The notes beneath the pieces were generated by a model, which was given only the letters and a program-made list of their open reading frames with translations, did no database searches and was not told the DNA's origin. Below, piece by piece: positions 1 through 12,180 of a stretch of DNA of 64,000 bases. This stretch comes from Halostreptopolyspora alba. Its GTDB lineage: Bacteria; Actinomycetota; Actinomycetes; Streptosporangiales; Streptosporangiaceae. The position numbers were made by a program, and so were the translations under genes. Position 1 is the stretch's first letter; each line of letters starts with the position of its first letter. The stretch covers positions 248,001 through 312,000 of the forward strand of contig RJMB01000003.1 of the NCBI GenBank assembly GCA_003725585.1, written 5' to 3'.

Positions 1-1787
<1,787 letters not shown>

Positions 1788-2060
1788 TCACTCGGTGGAC
1801 TCGAACTCTTCGGGCACCCGGACGGGGCGCAGGAAAGCCCAGGTGGCGAGTAGTGCCGAGAAGACGAGCATGCCGATGCCCGACCACAGGTTGATGTTGA
1901 ATCCGGCCGCCTGCTCGATGTCCTCCGGTGACGGGTTCAGGCCCATGAGGCTCAGGACCACGCCGTAGATGACGAACAGCAGGGCGATGACCAGCCTGAT
2001 GTCGAACGGGCTGGCGGTGCGGCGGTTGTGCTGGGACTCGCCGGGGGTCGAGGTGCTCAT
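1788..2060 (-). CDS. small two-TM membrane protein, symporter-associated
   Basis: This 90-residue protein has a short polar N-terminus, two hydrophobic segments (about residues 22-44 and 58-80) and an acidic tail. It has no enzymatic motif. It lies 16 nt downstream of the sodium:solute symporter and upstream of lacZ in the same direction, and small hydrophobic proteins of this kind often accompany SSS-family symporter genes in actinomycetes. An accessory role in the sugar transporter is inferred from position only. Confidence 0.75.
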   Translation of the reverse strand: MSTSTPGESQHNRRTASPFDIRLVIALLFVIYGVVLSLMGLNPSPEDIEQAAGFNINLWSGIGMLVFSALLATWAFLRPVRVPEEFESTE

Positions 2061-2076
2061 CCGGTTTGCCTCCTCG

Positions 2077-3759
2077 TCAGCCGAAGATGAGGTTGAGTGC
2101 GATGGTGAGCGCGAGGACTAGGCCGGCCATCAGGCCCGGCTTGCGGTACCATCCCGCGTCCTCGCCGGTCGTGGAGGCCGTCCGGGATTCCTTGGGGGTC
2201 AGCGAGTAGACCAGGCCGACCAGCTCGGACTCGGGCTTGGGCCGGGTGCGCAGGCTGACCACGACGCTGACCGCGATGTCGACGACGAACGCGGCTCCCG
2301 CGCCGACGAAGCTCGCCCCCTGACCGGGAAGGTCGAGCACGCCGGTCTCGGCGAGCCCGAACACCGTCACGGCCGAGACGGTGCCCATCACCAGCCCGCT
2401 CCAGCCGGCGGCCGGGGTCATCCGCTTCCAGAACATGCCGAGGATGAACGTGGCGAACAGTGGCGCGTTGAAGAACGAGAACAGTTGCTGGAGGTAGTCC
2501 ATCAGGTTCTCGTAGCTGGAGGCGATGAACGCCGTGCCGATGGCCCCCACGGTGGCGCCGACCGTCACCCACGGCCCCATGTTCAGGTAGTAGCTGTCCG
2601 GCCTGTCGCGGACGATGTAGGCCTGCCAGATGTCGTAGGTGAACACCGTGTTGAACGAGCTGAGGTTGGCCGCCATCCCGGCCATGAAGGAGGCGAGCAG
2701 CCCCGCCAGGGCGACGCCGAGTATGCCGTTGGGCAGCAGGTCGCGCATCAGTAGCAGGATCGCGTCGTTGTAGTCGACGTTGGTGGCCTCGCCCGCCTTG
2801 TGGGCGACCATCTCCGAGACCGAGACGCCGGCGATCATGCCCGGGATGACGACGATGAACGGGATGAGCAGCTTGGGGACGGCGCCGATGATCGGGGTTC
2901 GCTGGGCCGCCGACATGCTCTTGGAGGCCATGGCGCGCTGCACCTCGACGAAGTTCGTGGTCCAGTATCCGAAGGCGAGCACGAACCCGAGTCCGAAGAC
3001 GATGCCGAGGATACTGAGGAAGTTGTTCGCGAACCCGGTGAGCTCGTTGCCGGGCCAGGCGGAGAGCTGCTCGGCACCGCCGGGGCTGTCGCTGACGCGC
3101 TCCACCAGTCCGGACCAGCCGCCCACGTTGTACAACCCCACGAGGGTCAGCGGCAGAAGCGCCGCGACGATGACGAAGAACTGCAGAACCTCGTTGTAGA
3201 TCGCCGCGGACAGCCCGCCGAGCGCGGTGTAGGTGAGCACGACGACCGAGGCGGCGACCAGCGAGACCCACAGTGGCCAGCCCAGGAGCAGGTTGACGAT
3301 GCTGGCCAGCAGGAACAGGTTGATGCCCGCGATGAGAATCTGGGCGGTCGCGAAGCTGATGCCGTTGACCAGGTGCGCGGCCCTGCCGAAGCGGAACAGC
3401 ATGAACTCCGGGACGCTGCGCACCCTGGAGCCGTAGTAGAACGGCATCATCACGATGCCCAGGAAGAGCATGGCCGGTACGGCGCCCACCCAGAAGTAGT
3501 GCATCGTTGGCATGCCGTACTGGGCGCCGTTGGCCGACATGCCGATGATCTCGATGGCGCCGAGGTTCGCCGCGATGAAGGCGATCCCGGTCACCCACGC
3601 CGGCAGTGACCGTCCGGAGAGGAAGAAGTCCAGACTGGTGGAGACCGAGCGTCGTGCCAGGAGTCCAACCCCCAGGACGAACACGAAGTACAACGCCAGC
3701 AGCGCGTAGTCGATCGCGCTGGCGTCCAGCCGTAGCTGCTCTTGGGCTAGCGCATGCAC
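2077..3759 (-). CDS. sodium:solute symporter (SSS family), probable galactoside/galactose uptake
   Basis: This 560-residue integral membrane protein has about 13-14 hydrophobic helices and the general sequence style of SGLT-like Na+/sugar symporters (LeuT fold). Early features include the SLDFFLSGR segment, typical of the loop before TM2 in this family, and the AANLGAIEIIG segment that follows. The start is a GTG at 3757-3759 with a GAGGA-like ribosome site. It heads a minus-strand operon with the small membrane protein and lacZ, and faces a DeoR-galTEK operon across a 378-bp promoter region. This context points to a galactose or beta-galactoside substrate; the substrate itself cannot be read from sequence. 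Confidence 0.9.
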   Translation of the reverse strand: MHALAQEQLRLDASAIDYALLALYFVFVLGVGLLARRSVSTSLDFFLSGRSLPAWVTGIAFIAANLGAIEIIGMSANGAQYGMPTMHYFWVGAVPAMLFLGIVMMPFYYGSRVRSVPEFMLFRFGRAAHLVNGISFATAQILIAGINLFLLASIVNLLLGWPLWVSLVAASVVVLTYTALGGLSAAIYNEVLQFFVIVAALLPLTLVGLYNVGGWSGLVERVSDSPGGAEQLSAWPGNELTGFANNFLSILGIVFGLGFVLAFGYWTTNFVEVQRAMASKSMSAAQRTPIIGAVPKLLIPFIVVIPGMIAGVSVSEMVAHKAGEATNVDYNDAILLLMRDLLPNGILGVALAGLLASFMAGMAANLSSFNTVFTYDIWQAYIVRDRPDSYYLNMGPWVTVGATVGAIGTAFIASSYENLMDYLQQLFSFFNAPLFATFILGMFWKRMTPAAGWSGLVMGTVSAVTVFGLAETGVLDLPGQGASFVGAGAAFVVDIAVSVVVSLRTRPKPESELVGLVYSLTPKESRTASTTGEDAGWYRKPGLMAGLVLALTIALNLIFG

Positions 3760-4137
3760 GCCGGCAGTCCTCTCTGCGAACGTGGTTGGTGGAACGGCAC
3801 GGTCATCCCGCGCCGGTGATACGCATCACGTGCACCACCAGTGCCCATGTCGGGCGGTAGGTCAAACACGATCAAACCAGATCCCTCAGAAAGACGCATC
3901 ACCAGCGGTGGCCTGCGGCTCGATGGTAGTGCGCCGCGGAGGAACGCATCCCTTCAACACTGCCACCAGGCGCGCTGGGGACAGGAGATCAAACGACCCG
4001 GAGCTGTTGACACCTGCCGCACACATGAAAAACTTAATCCAACACATTTCAACAGCAACAACCAGGGGCGTGGTGTTCACCGGGGCGCGCACCCACGTGC
4101 CCGGTCGGGTGCCGCCGGGAGCAGGGAAGGGGCGCGG
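3760..4137. promoter_or_regulatory. divergent promoter region of gal locus with TCAAAC repeats
   Basis: This 378-bp region separates the symporter-lacZ operon from the DeoR-galTEK operon. It is less GC-rich than the genes. The heptamers GTCAAAC (3861-3867) and ATCAAAC (3871-3877) are spaced 10 bp apart, and a third ATCAAAC lies at 3988-3994. A TTGACA hexamer at 4007-4012 is a plausible -35 for the rightward operon; the matching -10 (around CTTAAT, 4033-4038) is weakly spaced. The repeats are candidate DeoR operators. No ORF here looks real. Confidence 0.55.
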
Positions 4138-4944
4138 ATGCTGGCCGCCCAGCGGCAGGAGCTGATACTCGAACGGGTGCAACGCTCCGGCGCGGTGCGG
4201 GTCACCGATCTCGTGGCGAGCTTCGCGGTGTCGGACATGACCATCCGGCGCGACCTGGACGCGCTGGAGAGCCGGGGCGCGATCCGCAAGGTGCACGGCG
4301 GTGCCGTGGCATCCTCCGGCACCAGCACCGAAGAGCCCGGGTTCGAGGCCAAGTCCCTACGCCAGGAACGCGAGAAGCACGCCATCGCCCGCGAGGCGGC
4401 CCGCCTCGTCGAACCCAACACGGCGGTCGGGCTGTCCGCGGGAACCACGACACGCACCGTCGCCGAGTACCTGCGCGACGTTCCCGGACTGACCGTGGTG
4501 ACGAACAGCCCGCGCGTGGCTGACGTGTTCTACCGGACCGCGCGCTCGGACCAGACCGTCGCGCTCACCGGCGGGTTCCGCACCCCCTCGGACGCTCTCG
4601 TGGGCCCCCTCGCCGTGAGCGCCGTACGCAGCCTGCACCTGGACACCCTCTTCCTCGGGGTGCACGGCATGCAGGAACAGGCCGGGTTCACCACCCCCAA
4701 CATCATGGAGGCCGAGACCAACAGGGCCCTCGTGGAGGCGACCCGCACACTCGTGGTCGTCGCCGACCACACCAAATGGGGCACGGTGGGCCTGAGCACC
4801 ATCGCACCGCTGACCCGGTGCGACGTCCTGGTCACCGACGCCGCGCTCAATCCCCGGGCACGCGAGACCCTCGCCGAACACGTGGACAGCGTGCGCACGG
4901 CCGAAACCGAGGGGACAGTGGGAACAGCGGAGCAGGCAGGCTGA
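4138..4944 (+). CDS. DeoR/GlpR-family transcriptional regulator of the gal operon
   Basis: This 268-residue protein has an N-terminal DeoR helix-turn-helix (residues about 6-60; VTDLVASFAVSDMTIRRDLD) and a C-terminal DeoRC sugar-phosphate-sensing domain with the AGTTTRTVAEYL motif. A longer frame extends upstream, but the ATG at 4138 is preceded by GGGAAGGGG and matches the usual family N-terminus (MLAAQRQELILERV). It overlaps galT by one base (TGATG). Regulators of this family normally repress and are released by a phosphorylated sugar. Its position as first gene of the galTEK operon, divergent from the symporter, suggests that it controls both. Confidence 0.92.
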   Translation: MLAAQRQELILERVQRSGAVRVTDLVASFAVSDMTIRRDLDALESRGAIRKVHGGAVASSGTSTEEPGFEAKSLRQEREKHAIAREAARLVEPNTAVGLSAGTTTRTVAEYLRDVPGLTVVTNSPRVADVFYRTARSDQTVALTGGFRTPSDALVGPLAVSAVRSLHLDTLFLGVHGMQEQAGFTTPNIMEAETNRALVEATRTLVVVADHTKWGTVGLSTIAPLTRCDVLVTDAALNPRARETLAEHVDSVRTAETEGTVGTAEQAG

Positions 4945-6023
4945 TGAGGAAGACATCCGCGCGGCTCGCCGACGGACGCGAGATCATCTACTTCGACGAG
5001 TCCGACGACGCGCGACACGAGACGCGGGATCCCCGCGCCCCCGCACCGCCACCGGCGGCCTCGGAACTACGGTTCGACCCGCTGCTGGAGGAATGGGTGA
5101 TCATGGCCGCCCACCGGCAGGGGCGCACCCACCTGCCCGCCAGTGACGAGTGCCCGCTGTGCCCCTCCAGCGAGGGGCGCCACACCGAGATCCCCGCGTC
5201 CTCCTACGACGTGGTGGCCTTCGAGAACCGATTTCCGGCGCTGGCGTTCGGCGAGCCGCCCCACGACACCACCGAGGAGCTGCCGGTGCCCCGGAGCGTG
5301 GGGGAGGGGCGCTGCGAGGTGCTGTGCTTCGCCGCGGACCACGACGCCTCGTTCGTCGACCTCAGCCCCCGGCGCGTGCGCACCATCGTCGACGTGTGGG
5401 CCGACCGCACCGGCGCGCTGTCCGAAACACCCGGTGTGGCGGAGGTGTTCTGCTTCGAGAACCGCGGACGCGAGATCGGGGTAACGCTGCACCACCCGCA
5501 CGGCCAGATCTACGGCTACCCGTTCCTCACCCCCCGCACCCGCCGGACACTCGACTCCGCCCGCCGCTACCGCGAACGCACCGGGGGCGACCTCTTCGCC
5601 GACGACCTGCGGGCCGAGCGGGACGCGGGAACGCGTGTGGTACGCCGGACCGAGCACTGGACAGCGTTCGTGCCGGCCGCCGCACGGTGGCCCGTCGAGC
5701 TGCGGGTCTACCCCAACCGGCGGGTCGCGGACCTGCCCGCGTTGACCGACGCGGAACGCGACGACTTCAGCCTGCTCTACCTCGACCTCCTCGGACGCCT
5801 GGACCGGATGTTCGACACCCCCCTGCCCTACGTCGCCGCCTGGCACCAGGCCCCCACCCGCACCCAGCGCGACCTGGCCTACCTGCACCTGGAGCTCTTC
5901 TCCGTACGTCGCGCACCGGGCAAGCTCAAGTACCTCGCCGGGTCCGAGGCCGCCATGGGCGTCTTCGTCAACGACGTCCTGCCCGAGACCACCGCCCAGC
6001 GACTCCGGGAGCTCGCACCGTGA
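4944..6023 (+). CDS. galT: galactose-1-phosphate uridylyltransferase
   Basis: GalT transfers UMP from UDP-glucose to galactose-1-phosphate (Leloir pathway, cytoplasm). The 359-residue protein shows the covalent-catalysis HPH motif in HHPHGQIYGYPF (about residue 180) and the N-terminal zinc-region cysteines (DECPLCPS). The ATG at 4944 overlaps the regulator stop, and the galE GTG overlaps the galT stop, so translation is likely coupled. Length and motif order are normal for an actinobacterial GalT. Confidence 0.95.
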   Translation: MRKTSARLADGREIIYFDESDDARHETRDPRAPAPPPAASELRFDPLLEEWVIMAAHRQGRTHLPASDECPLCPSSEGRHTEIPASSYDVVAFENRFPALAFGEPPHDTTEELPVPRSVGEGRCEVLCFAADHDASFVDLSPRRVRTIVDVWADRTGALSETPGVAEVFCFENRGREIGVTLHHPHGQIYGYPFLTPRTRRTLDSARRYRERTGGDLFADDLRAERDAGTRVVRRTEHWTAFVPAAARWPVELRVYPNRRVADLPALTDAERDDFSLLYLDLLGRLDRMFDTPLPYVAAWHQAPTRTQRDLAYLHLELFSVRRAPGKLKYLAGSEAAMGVFVNDVLPETTAQRLRELAP

Positions 6024-6975
6024 AACTACTGGTCACCGGAGGTGCCGGCTACATCGGCAGCGTCGTCACCGCACTGCTGCTGCGAGCCGGCCACACCGTC
6101 ACCGTGCTCGACGACCTCTCCACCGGCCACCGCGACGCGGTACCGCCGGCCGCGTCGTTCGTCGAGACCGACGTGACCAACGCGGCCGACATCCTCGATC
6201 CCTCCTACCACGCAGTACTGCACTTCGCCGCGAAATCCCTGGTCAGCGAGTCCACCCGGGATCCGGGGGGCTACTGGCGCACCAACGTCGCCGGAACCCT
6301 GGCCCTGCTGGAGGCCACGCGTCACCACGGCACCGAACGCGTCGTGTTCTCCTCCACCGCGGCCGTCTACGGCGACCCCACCTCGACCCCGATCGTCGAG
6401 ACCGACCCGCCACTGCCCACCAACCCGTACGGGGCCAGCAAACTGTCCGTCGACCGGATGCTGGAATCCTGGGCCGACGCCTACGGGATCGGGGCGGTGA
6501 GCCTGCGCTACTTCAACGTCGCCGGAGCCCACGGCCACCTCGGGGAGCGGCACGACCCCGAAACCCACCTCGTCCCCAACCTGCTGCGGGTGGCCGCCGG
6601 CACCGTCGCGCACGCCCGGATCCACGGCACCGACTATCCGACACGCGACGGTTCGGCCGTGCGCGACTACCTCCACGTCGTCGACCTCGCCGACGCCCAC
6701 CTGCGCGCCCTCGAAAGGGTCACACCGGGGGAGTTCCGGGTCTACAACCTCGGGACCGGCAGCGGCTACACCGTGCGCGAGATGCTCGACGCCGCCCGGC
6801 GGGTCACGGGCCACCCCGTACCCGCGGTGGAGGGGCCGCGCCGTCCGGGCGACCCCGCGGTGCTGGTCGCCGGTAACGAGCGCGCCCAGCGGGAGCTGGG
6901 ATGGCGGGTGCACCGGACGATCGACGAGATCGTCGCCGACGCCTGGTCGTTCGTCCAGCGACAGGGAGCACGAAC

Positions 6976-6979
<4 letters not shown>
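6020..6979 (+). CDS. galE: UDP-glucose 4-epimerase
   Basis: GalE interconverts UDP-galactose and UDP-glucose. The 319-residue extended short-chain dehydrogenase has the N-terminal NAD motif GGAGYIGS, the catalytic Ser in VVFSSTAAVYG and the YxxxK pair in NPYGASKLSVD. The start is GTG at 6020-6022, sharing bases with the galT stop. It lies in the deoR-galT-galE-galK operon, and galK overlaps its stop codon. Confidence 0.95.
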
Positions 6980-8131
<1,152 letters not shown>

Positions 8132-8136
<5 letters not shown>

Positions 8137-8193
8137 TCTTGTCGCTGTCGTGAGTGTCGCCGAGTGACCGTGTCGACAGCGACAAGATCAACG
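8132..8193. repeat. 62-bp palindromic repeat, copy 1 (possible bidirectional terminator)
   Basis: The arms at 8131-8150 and 8174-8193 are perfect 20-bp inverted repeats around a 23-nt loop. The left arm holds the galK stop and the right arm holds the stop of the convergent DUF559 gene. A second copy, inverted, lies at 9238-9299 and matches this one at 59 of 62 positions. It could act as a terminator and may be part of a mobile unit. Confidence 0.85.
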
Positions 8194-9168
8194 TCGTTTC
8201 GGGCGGTAGGTGCCGGCCACCGTGGCGAGGACGTAGGCGGGACGGTAAATGTCCTCCCAGGTGAAGCGGACGATCCGCGAGTCGGGGTAGTAGGTCTGTA
8301 GGGCGTTCTGCCGCTGACGGTCGTGGGCCAGTGTCTTGGGCTGACCATGGGGAGCGAGGCCGTCACACTCACCGATCACCCGAAGGTCCTCCCACCACAG
8401 GTCCGCGACGGCGATGATCCGGCCGCGCGCGTCCGTGAAGACGCGTTGGAGGTCGCTGGGCGGCAGCCCGCCATCGACACAGACGAGACGGATGCGGGTC
8501 TCCAACGGGCTCTGCGCGCGACCGTCGGACAGCGGCCACCATCCGCGCACCCGACGGGAGCCCCTGCGGCGACGGTTGGCGGCGTCGAGCGTCGGGATGT
8601 CGGCGGGGTGGACCAACCCGTGGTTGAGCGCGGAGTCGATCAGGCACACACCGGTCTCACGGTCGACATGGAGCAGGGTGTCACGGAGGGTACGGCCCGG
8701 GGTGCTCAGGCGGATACCGGTTTCGGTTGCCGTGATCTCGTCATCGGCGGTGTCCCAGGTATGTAGGTGGATGCCACGCACGTGCCGCTGGGCACCCAGT
8801 GCGGGGATGACCATGTGTACGTCGCGGCCGTTCCACGGCGGCAGGCCCTGCATGCCCCACAGACGGGCGGCGGTGTCGCCGCCGGCGAACGCCGCGCGGC
8901 CGAGCGCGAGCTGGGCGGCCATGACTCGCTGGTGCAGCCGCTGGTCCTCGTCGGCGGGTTCGCACAGGCCCCGGACGGCGTACACGCGCGGATACACCCT
9001 GGCCCAGTGCCGGCCGCGGAGCAGCCGACGGACGATCCCGTCGTCGGCGCCGCAGGCCAACGCCTGGTCCCGAGTGACGAATCCGTACTGTTGCGCGGCC
9101 AGCGCCGCGGCATGGTGGGCAGGGGCGGAAAAGGCGGCGCCCGGACCAGGCGAGGAAGGAGTGCGCAT
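8188..9168 (-). CDS. AbiEi-like N-terminal domain / DUF559 (Vsr-like endonuclease fold) protein
   Basis: This 326-residue protein resembles the many actinobacterial AbiEi-like/DUF559 proteins. The N-terminus (about 10-60) is a winged-helix AbiEi_4-like segment (GFVTRDQALACGADD), and the C-terminus (about 220-320) is a DUF559/Vsr-like nuclease fold with WWEDLRVIGECDG and IVRFTWEDIYRP. The start at 9168 (MRTPSSPG) is preferred over an upstream in-frame GTG lying inside the repeat. It is a lone gene, convergent to galK, with no AbiEii toxin next to it. Matching 62-bp repeats flank it on both sides, which suggests it moved as a unit. The function is unproven. Confidence 0.8.
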   Translation of the reverse strand: MRTPSSPGPGAAFSAPAHHAAALAAQQYGFVTRDQALACGADDGIVRRLLRGRHWARVYPRVYAVRGLCEPADEDQRLHQRVMAAQLALGRAAFAGGDTAARLWGMQGLPPWNGRDVHMVIPALGAQRHVRGIHLHTWDTADDEITATETGIRLSTPGRTLRDTLLHVDRETGVCLIDSALNHGLVHPADIPTLDAANRRRRGSRRVRGWWPLSDGRAQSPLETRIRLVCVDGGLPPSDLQRVFTDARGRIIAVADLWWEDLRVIGECDGLAPHGQPKTLAHDRQRQNALQTYYPDSRIVRFTWEDIYRPAYVLATVAGTYRPKRR

Positions 9169-9237
9169 ACCGCCGATGCTGTCGTCCGCCGCAGCCGGAA
9201 TCCACCCCGAGATCCCCCTTGTGGATCCCCAAACTCC

Positions 9238-9299
9238 CGTCGATCTTGTAGCTATCGACACGGTCACTCGGCGACACTCACGACAGCGACAAGATCAAC
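9238..9299. repeat. 62-bp palindromic repeat, copy 2 (inverted relative to copy 1)
   Basis: The reverse complement of this segment matches 8132-8193 with three differences, all in the arm nearer the DUF559 gene start. The arm nearer the amidase is intact. It lies between the divergent DUF559 and amidase genes, 16 bp before the amidase ATG, so it could also affect their promoters. Confidence 0.85.
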
Positions 9300-9315
9300 A
9301 CGTGAGAGGGAACCA

Positions 9316-10701
9316 ATGTCTGAACCCTCAGCCGGCAGCGCCGCGGAGCACCGAGCCGGCGGTGCCACCGACGCCCTCGGCCTGGGCCGCGACATAGCCG
9401 CCGGAGGGGTGGATCCGGTCGAGCACTGCGCGGACTCGCTGGAACGGGCCGACGCCCCCGAGGCGCGGCACGCCTTCATCACCCGCACGCCGCGGCGCGC
9501 CCGCGACGAGGCCGCTGCCAGCCGGCGGCGCCACCGCGACGGCGCCGCCCACGGCCCACTCGACGGGGTCCCCATCGCCGTCAAGGACCTGTTCGACGTC
9601 GCGGGCACCCCCACCACCGCCGGCTCGGCGACACTCCGCGACGCCGCACCCGCGACCACCGACGCCACCATCGTGGCCAACGCGGCCGCCGCCGGCATGG
9701 TGTGTGTGGGCAAGACCAACCTCAGCGAGTTCGCCTACTCCGGACTCGGTCTGAACGCGACGTTCGGCACCCCACCCAACCCCCACACCCCCGGCGGGAT
9801 CCCCGGCGGGTCGTCGTCGGGGTCGGCCGTGGCCGTCGCCACCGGTGTGGCGCCCTGCGCCCTCGGCACCGATACGTCGGGCTCGGTCCGGGTGCCCGCC
9901 ACGTTCTGCGGGCTCGTCGGGTTCCGGCCCAGCACGAGCCGGCTCGACCAGACCGGGGTGTACCCGCTCGCGCCCACTCTCGACAGTGTCGGTCCTCTCA
10001 CCCGGACCGTCCCCGACGCGGCCGCGCTCGATGCCGTGCTGCGTGGCCGCGTCCCGACCCCGGTGCGTCCACCGGAGCCCGCCGAGCTCGACGTGCTCGT
10101 ACCCGAGGGGGTGCTCACCGAGGATTTGGACGACGAGGTGCGGCGGCGGTTCGAGGCGGCTCTCGAACGGCTGGAACGCGGCGGGGCGCGCATCCGGTAC
10201 GGGCGGGTACCGGCTGTCGAGGCGGTCCCGCCGCTGTTCCGCGACCACGGCACCCTCGTGGCCGCCGAGGCCCACCGCACCCACGCCGCCACCGTGCGCG
10301 GCGCCGACGCCGACCGGATAGACCCGCGGATCCTGCACCGGCTGCGCCAGGGTGAGGCGGTGCTGCGGGACAGCTACGACCTGCTGCTGCGGCGGCGCGC
10401 GGAGCTGCGCCGGGAGGCCAACGCCCTCCTGGGGACCACGGTCCTGGTGTACCCCACGGTTCCGGCAACCGCTCCCGAGCGGGCGCTCGTGGAGGCCGAC
10501 CCGGTCAGCTACGCTCGGGTGAACGCGCGGGTGCTGCGCAACACCATGGTGGGGAGCTTCCTCGACCTGCCCAGCCTCACCCTGCCCGCCGGCGGCTCCG
10601 GGGCCGGCCGCACCGTCGGTGTTTCGGTGTCGGGTCCCACCGGTGCCGACGACCGGGTGCTCGCCGCGGCGGCCGCGGTCGAGTCCGTCCTCGCGCGGTA
10701 G
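9316..10701 (+). CDS. amidase (amidase signature family)
   Basis: This 461-residue serine amidase hydrolyses a carboxamide to acid and ammonia; the substrate is unknown. The Ser-cisSer-Lys triad is visible: Lys in PIAVKDLFD (about residue 95), cis-Ser in the Gly/Ser-rich GGSSSGSAVAVATG, and the nucleophile in GTDTSGSVRVPA. The ATG at 9316 follows GAGAGGGAACC. The next gene downstream on the same strand encodes a D-amino-acid deaminase-like enzyme, and a TRAP uptake system lies beyond it. A route for an imported amide of an amino acid is therefore possible, but this is inference. Confidence 0.9.
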   Translation: MSEPSAGSAAEHRAGGATDALGLGRDIAAGGVDPVEHCADSLERADAPEARHAFITRTPRRARDEAAASRRRHRDGAAHGPLDGVPIAVKDLFDVAGTPTTAGSATLRDAAPATTDATIVANAAAAGMVCVGKTNLSEFAYSGLGLNATFGTPPNPHTPGGIPGGSSSGSAVAVATGVAPCALGTDTSGSVRVPATFCGLVGFRPSTSRLDQTGVYPLAPTLDSVGPLTRTVPDAAALDAVLRGRVPTPVRPPEPAELDVLVPEGVLTEDLDDEVRRRFEAALERLERGGARIRYGRVPAVEAVPPLFRDHGTLVAAEAHRTHAATVRGADADRIDPRILHRLRQGEAVLRDSYDLLLRRRAELRREANALLGTTVLVYPTVPATAPERALVEADPVSYARVNARVLRNTMVGSFLDLPSLTLPAGGSGAGRTVGVSVSGPTGADDRVLAAAAAVESVLAR

Positions 10702-10768
10702 CCGCGCGGCGGCACTTCTCAGCCGGTCGGAGAACTCCGACGAACCGTTTCGCCATCCCGGAGATCCC

Positions 10769-12082
10769 ATGACCCGAACCGAGCCCACCAGCGGCTCACC
10801 GATCGCCGGAACGAACGGCCTGCCCACGGCCGCACTCGCCGGTCTGGACGCCGCGCCCGTCGAGGCGCGTTCCCTGCCACGAAGCCCCACGAGCCCGGCC
10901 GAGGTCCGCTCCGCCGGGCTGCGGCTGCGGGACCTGTGGCTGCCGGCGGTCACGCTGCACCGCGAGGCGCTGGAGCACAACCTGGACCGGTTCGCCCGCT
11001 GGTGCGCCGAGCGCGGCGTCGACCTGGCACCGCACGGCAAGACGACCATGTCGCCCCACCTGTGGTCGGCCCAGCTGGGCCGGGGAGCCTGGGGGCTCAC
11101 CGCCGCCACCGTGGCCCAGGCCCGGGTGATGCGGCGGTTCGGTGCCCAGCGGGTCATCATCGCCAACGAGGTCGTGGAGCCCGGGCCGCTGGCCTGGCTC
11201 TCCGACGCCCTGGCCGAGCCCGACTTCGCGCCGATGTGCCTGGTCGACTCACTGGCCGGGCTCGAACTGATGGAACGCGAGCTGGAGGCCGCTCCCCGCC
11301 CGATGCCGGTACTCGTGGAGCTGGGGGTGCCGGGCCGGCGCACCGGGGTGCGTGAACTCGACGACGCCCTGGCCCTCGCCGGGCGGATCTCGCGCAGCAC
11401 CCAGCTGGAACTCGTGGGGGTGGAGGGCTACGAAGGGGTGCTCCCGCAGCGGCGGGACGGCGACGCCCCCGAGCGGGTCCGTGACTGGCTGGGGCGGCTG
11501 ACCGAGTTCATTCGGCGCGCCGCCGCCCACGGGCTGTTCGCCACCACCAGCGAGGTGGTCGTGACCGCCGGCGGCAGCGGCTACCCCGACCTCGTGGCCG
11601 ACGCCTTCGCCGAGCTGGTTGGGCTGTCCCCACCGGTGAGGCCGATCGTGCGCTCCGGGTGCTACCTCACCCACGACGACCTCCTCATGGAACGCGCCTC
11701 GCCGCTGCGCTCCGAAGCCGGGCCCGAGCCGCTGCGGCCCGCGCTCTCGTGCTTCGCCCGGGTGCTGTCCCGCCCCGAACCCCGCCGGGCCCTGCTCGGT
11801 GCCGGAAAGCGGGACGTCTCCTTCGACATCGACCTGCCTGTTGTCCGTGCCGTCCTGCGCGAGGGGGACCGCATCCCCATCGAGGGCAGGGCGCGGGTCA
11901 CCGAGCTCAACGACCACCACGGGTTCCTCGACCTGGCCGAGGGCGAGTCCGGGCTCGTGGAGGTCGGCGACGTGGTCGAGCTCGGGCTGTCCCACCCCTG
12001 CACCGTGTTCGACAAGTGGCCGCTGATCCCGGTCCTCGACACCGGCGACCGTGTCGTCGACGCCGTGCGCACCCTGTTCTAG
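10769..12082 (+). CDS. PLP-dependent D-amino-acid deaminase/D-threonine aldolase-like enzyme
   Basis: This 437-residue fold-type III PLP enzyme has an alanine-racemase-like N-terminal barrel followed by a D-serine dehydratase-like C-terminal domain. The Schiff-base Lys is expected in LAPHGKTTMSP (about residue 92). The metal-site residues of the family are visible near the end, a His in LNDHHGFLDL and the His-x-Cys in LSHPCTVFDKW. Related proteins deaminate D-serine/D-threonine or cleave D-threonine; sequence alone does not decide which. It lies 67 bp after the amidase on the same strand. Confidence 0.85.
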   Translation: MTRTEPTSGSPIAGTNGLPTAALAGLDAAPVEARSLPRSPTSPAEVRSAGLRLRDLWLPAVTLHREALEHNLDRFARWCAERGVDLAPHGKTTMSPHLWSAQLGRGAWGLTAATVAQARVMRRFGAQRVIIANEVVEPGPLAWLSDALAEPDFAPMCLVDSLAGLELMERELEAAPRPMPVLVELGVPGRRTGVRELDDALALAGRISRSTQLELVGVEGYEGVLPQRRDGDAPERVRDWLGRLTEFIRRAAAHGLFATTSEVVVTAGGSGYPDLVADAFAELVGLSPPVRPIVRSGCYLTHDDLLMERASPLRSEAGPEPLRPALSCFARVLSRPEPRRALLGAGKRDVSFDIDLPVVRAVLREGDRIPIEGRARVTELNDHHGFLDLAEGESGLVEVGDVVELGLSHPCTVFDKWPLIPVLDTGDRVVDAVRTLF

Positions 12083-12124
12083 GGGCGGTGTGGTGTCACA
12101 GCGGCCCTTCGGGGGCGGGGGTCC

Positions 12125-12169
12125 CGAGCGTGGCGGGGTTCCGGTGACGCGCCGGGCCCGCCACGCTCG
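12125..12169. terminator. hairpin between convergent deaminase and TRAP genes
   Basis: Perfect 13-bp arms (12125-12137 and 12157-12169) surround a 19-nt loop, located 43 bp after the deaminase stop and 12 bp before the dctM stop. Symmetry and position suit a bidirectional terminator. Confidence 0.75.
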
Positions 12170-12180
12170 TCGGGTCGGGC

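Noticed and set aside
8188-9168. Complete AbiE toxin-antitoxin system
   Set aside because: Only the AbiEi-like domain fused to DUF559 is present. No AbiEii nucleotidyltransferase gene is adjacent.
9328-11400. 690-codon open frame antisense to the amidase and deaminase genes
   Set aside because: It lies opposite two genes with clear catalytic motifs, its composition is Arg/Ser/Gly-rich low-complexity, and it has no recognisable domain. It is a typical high-GC shadow.
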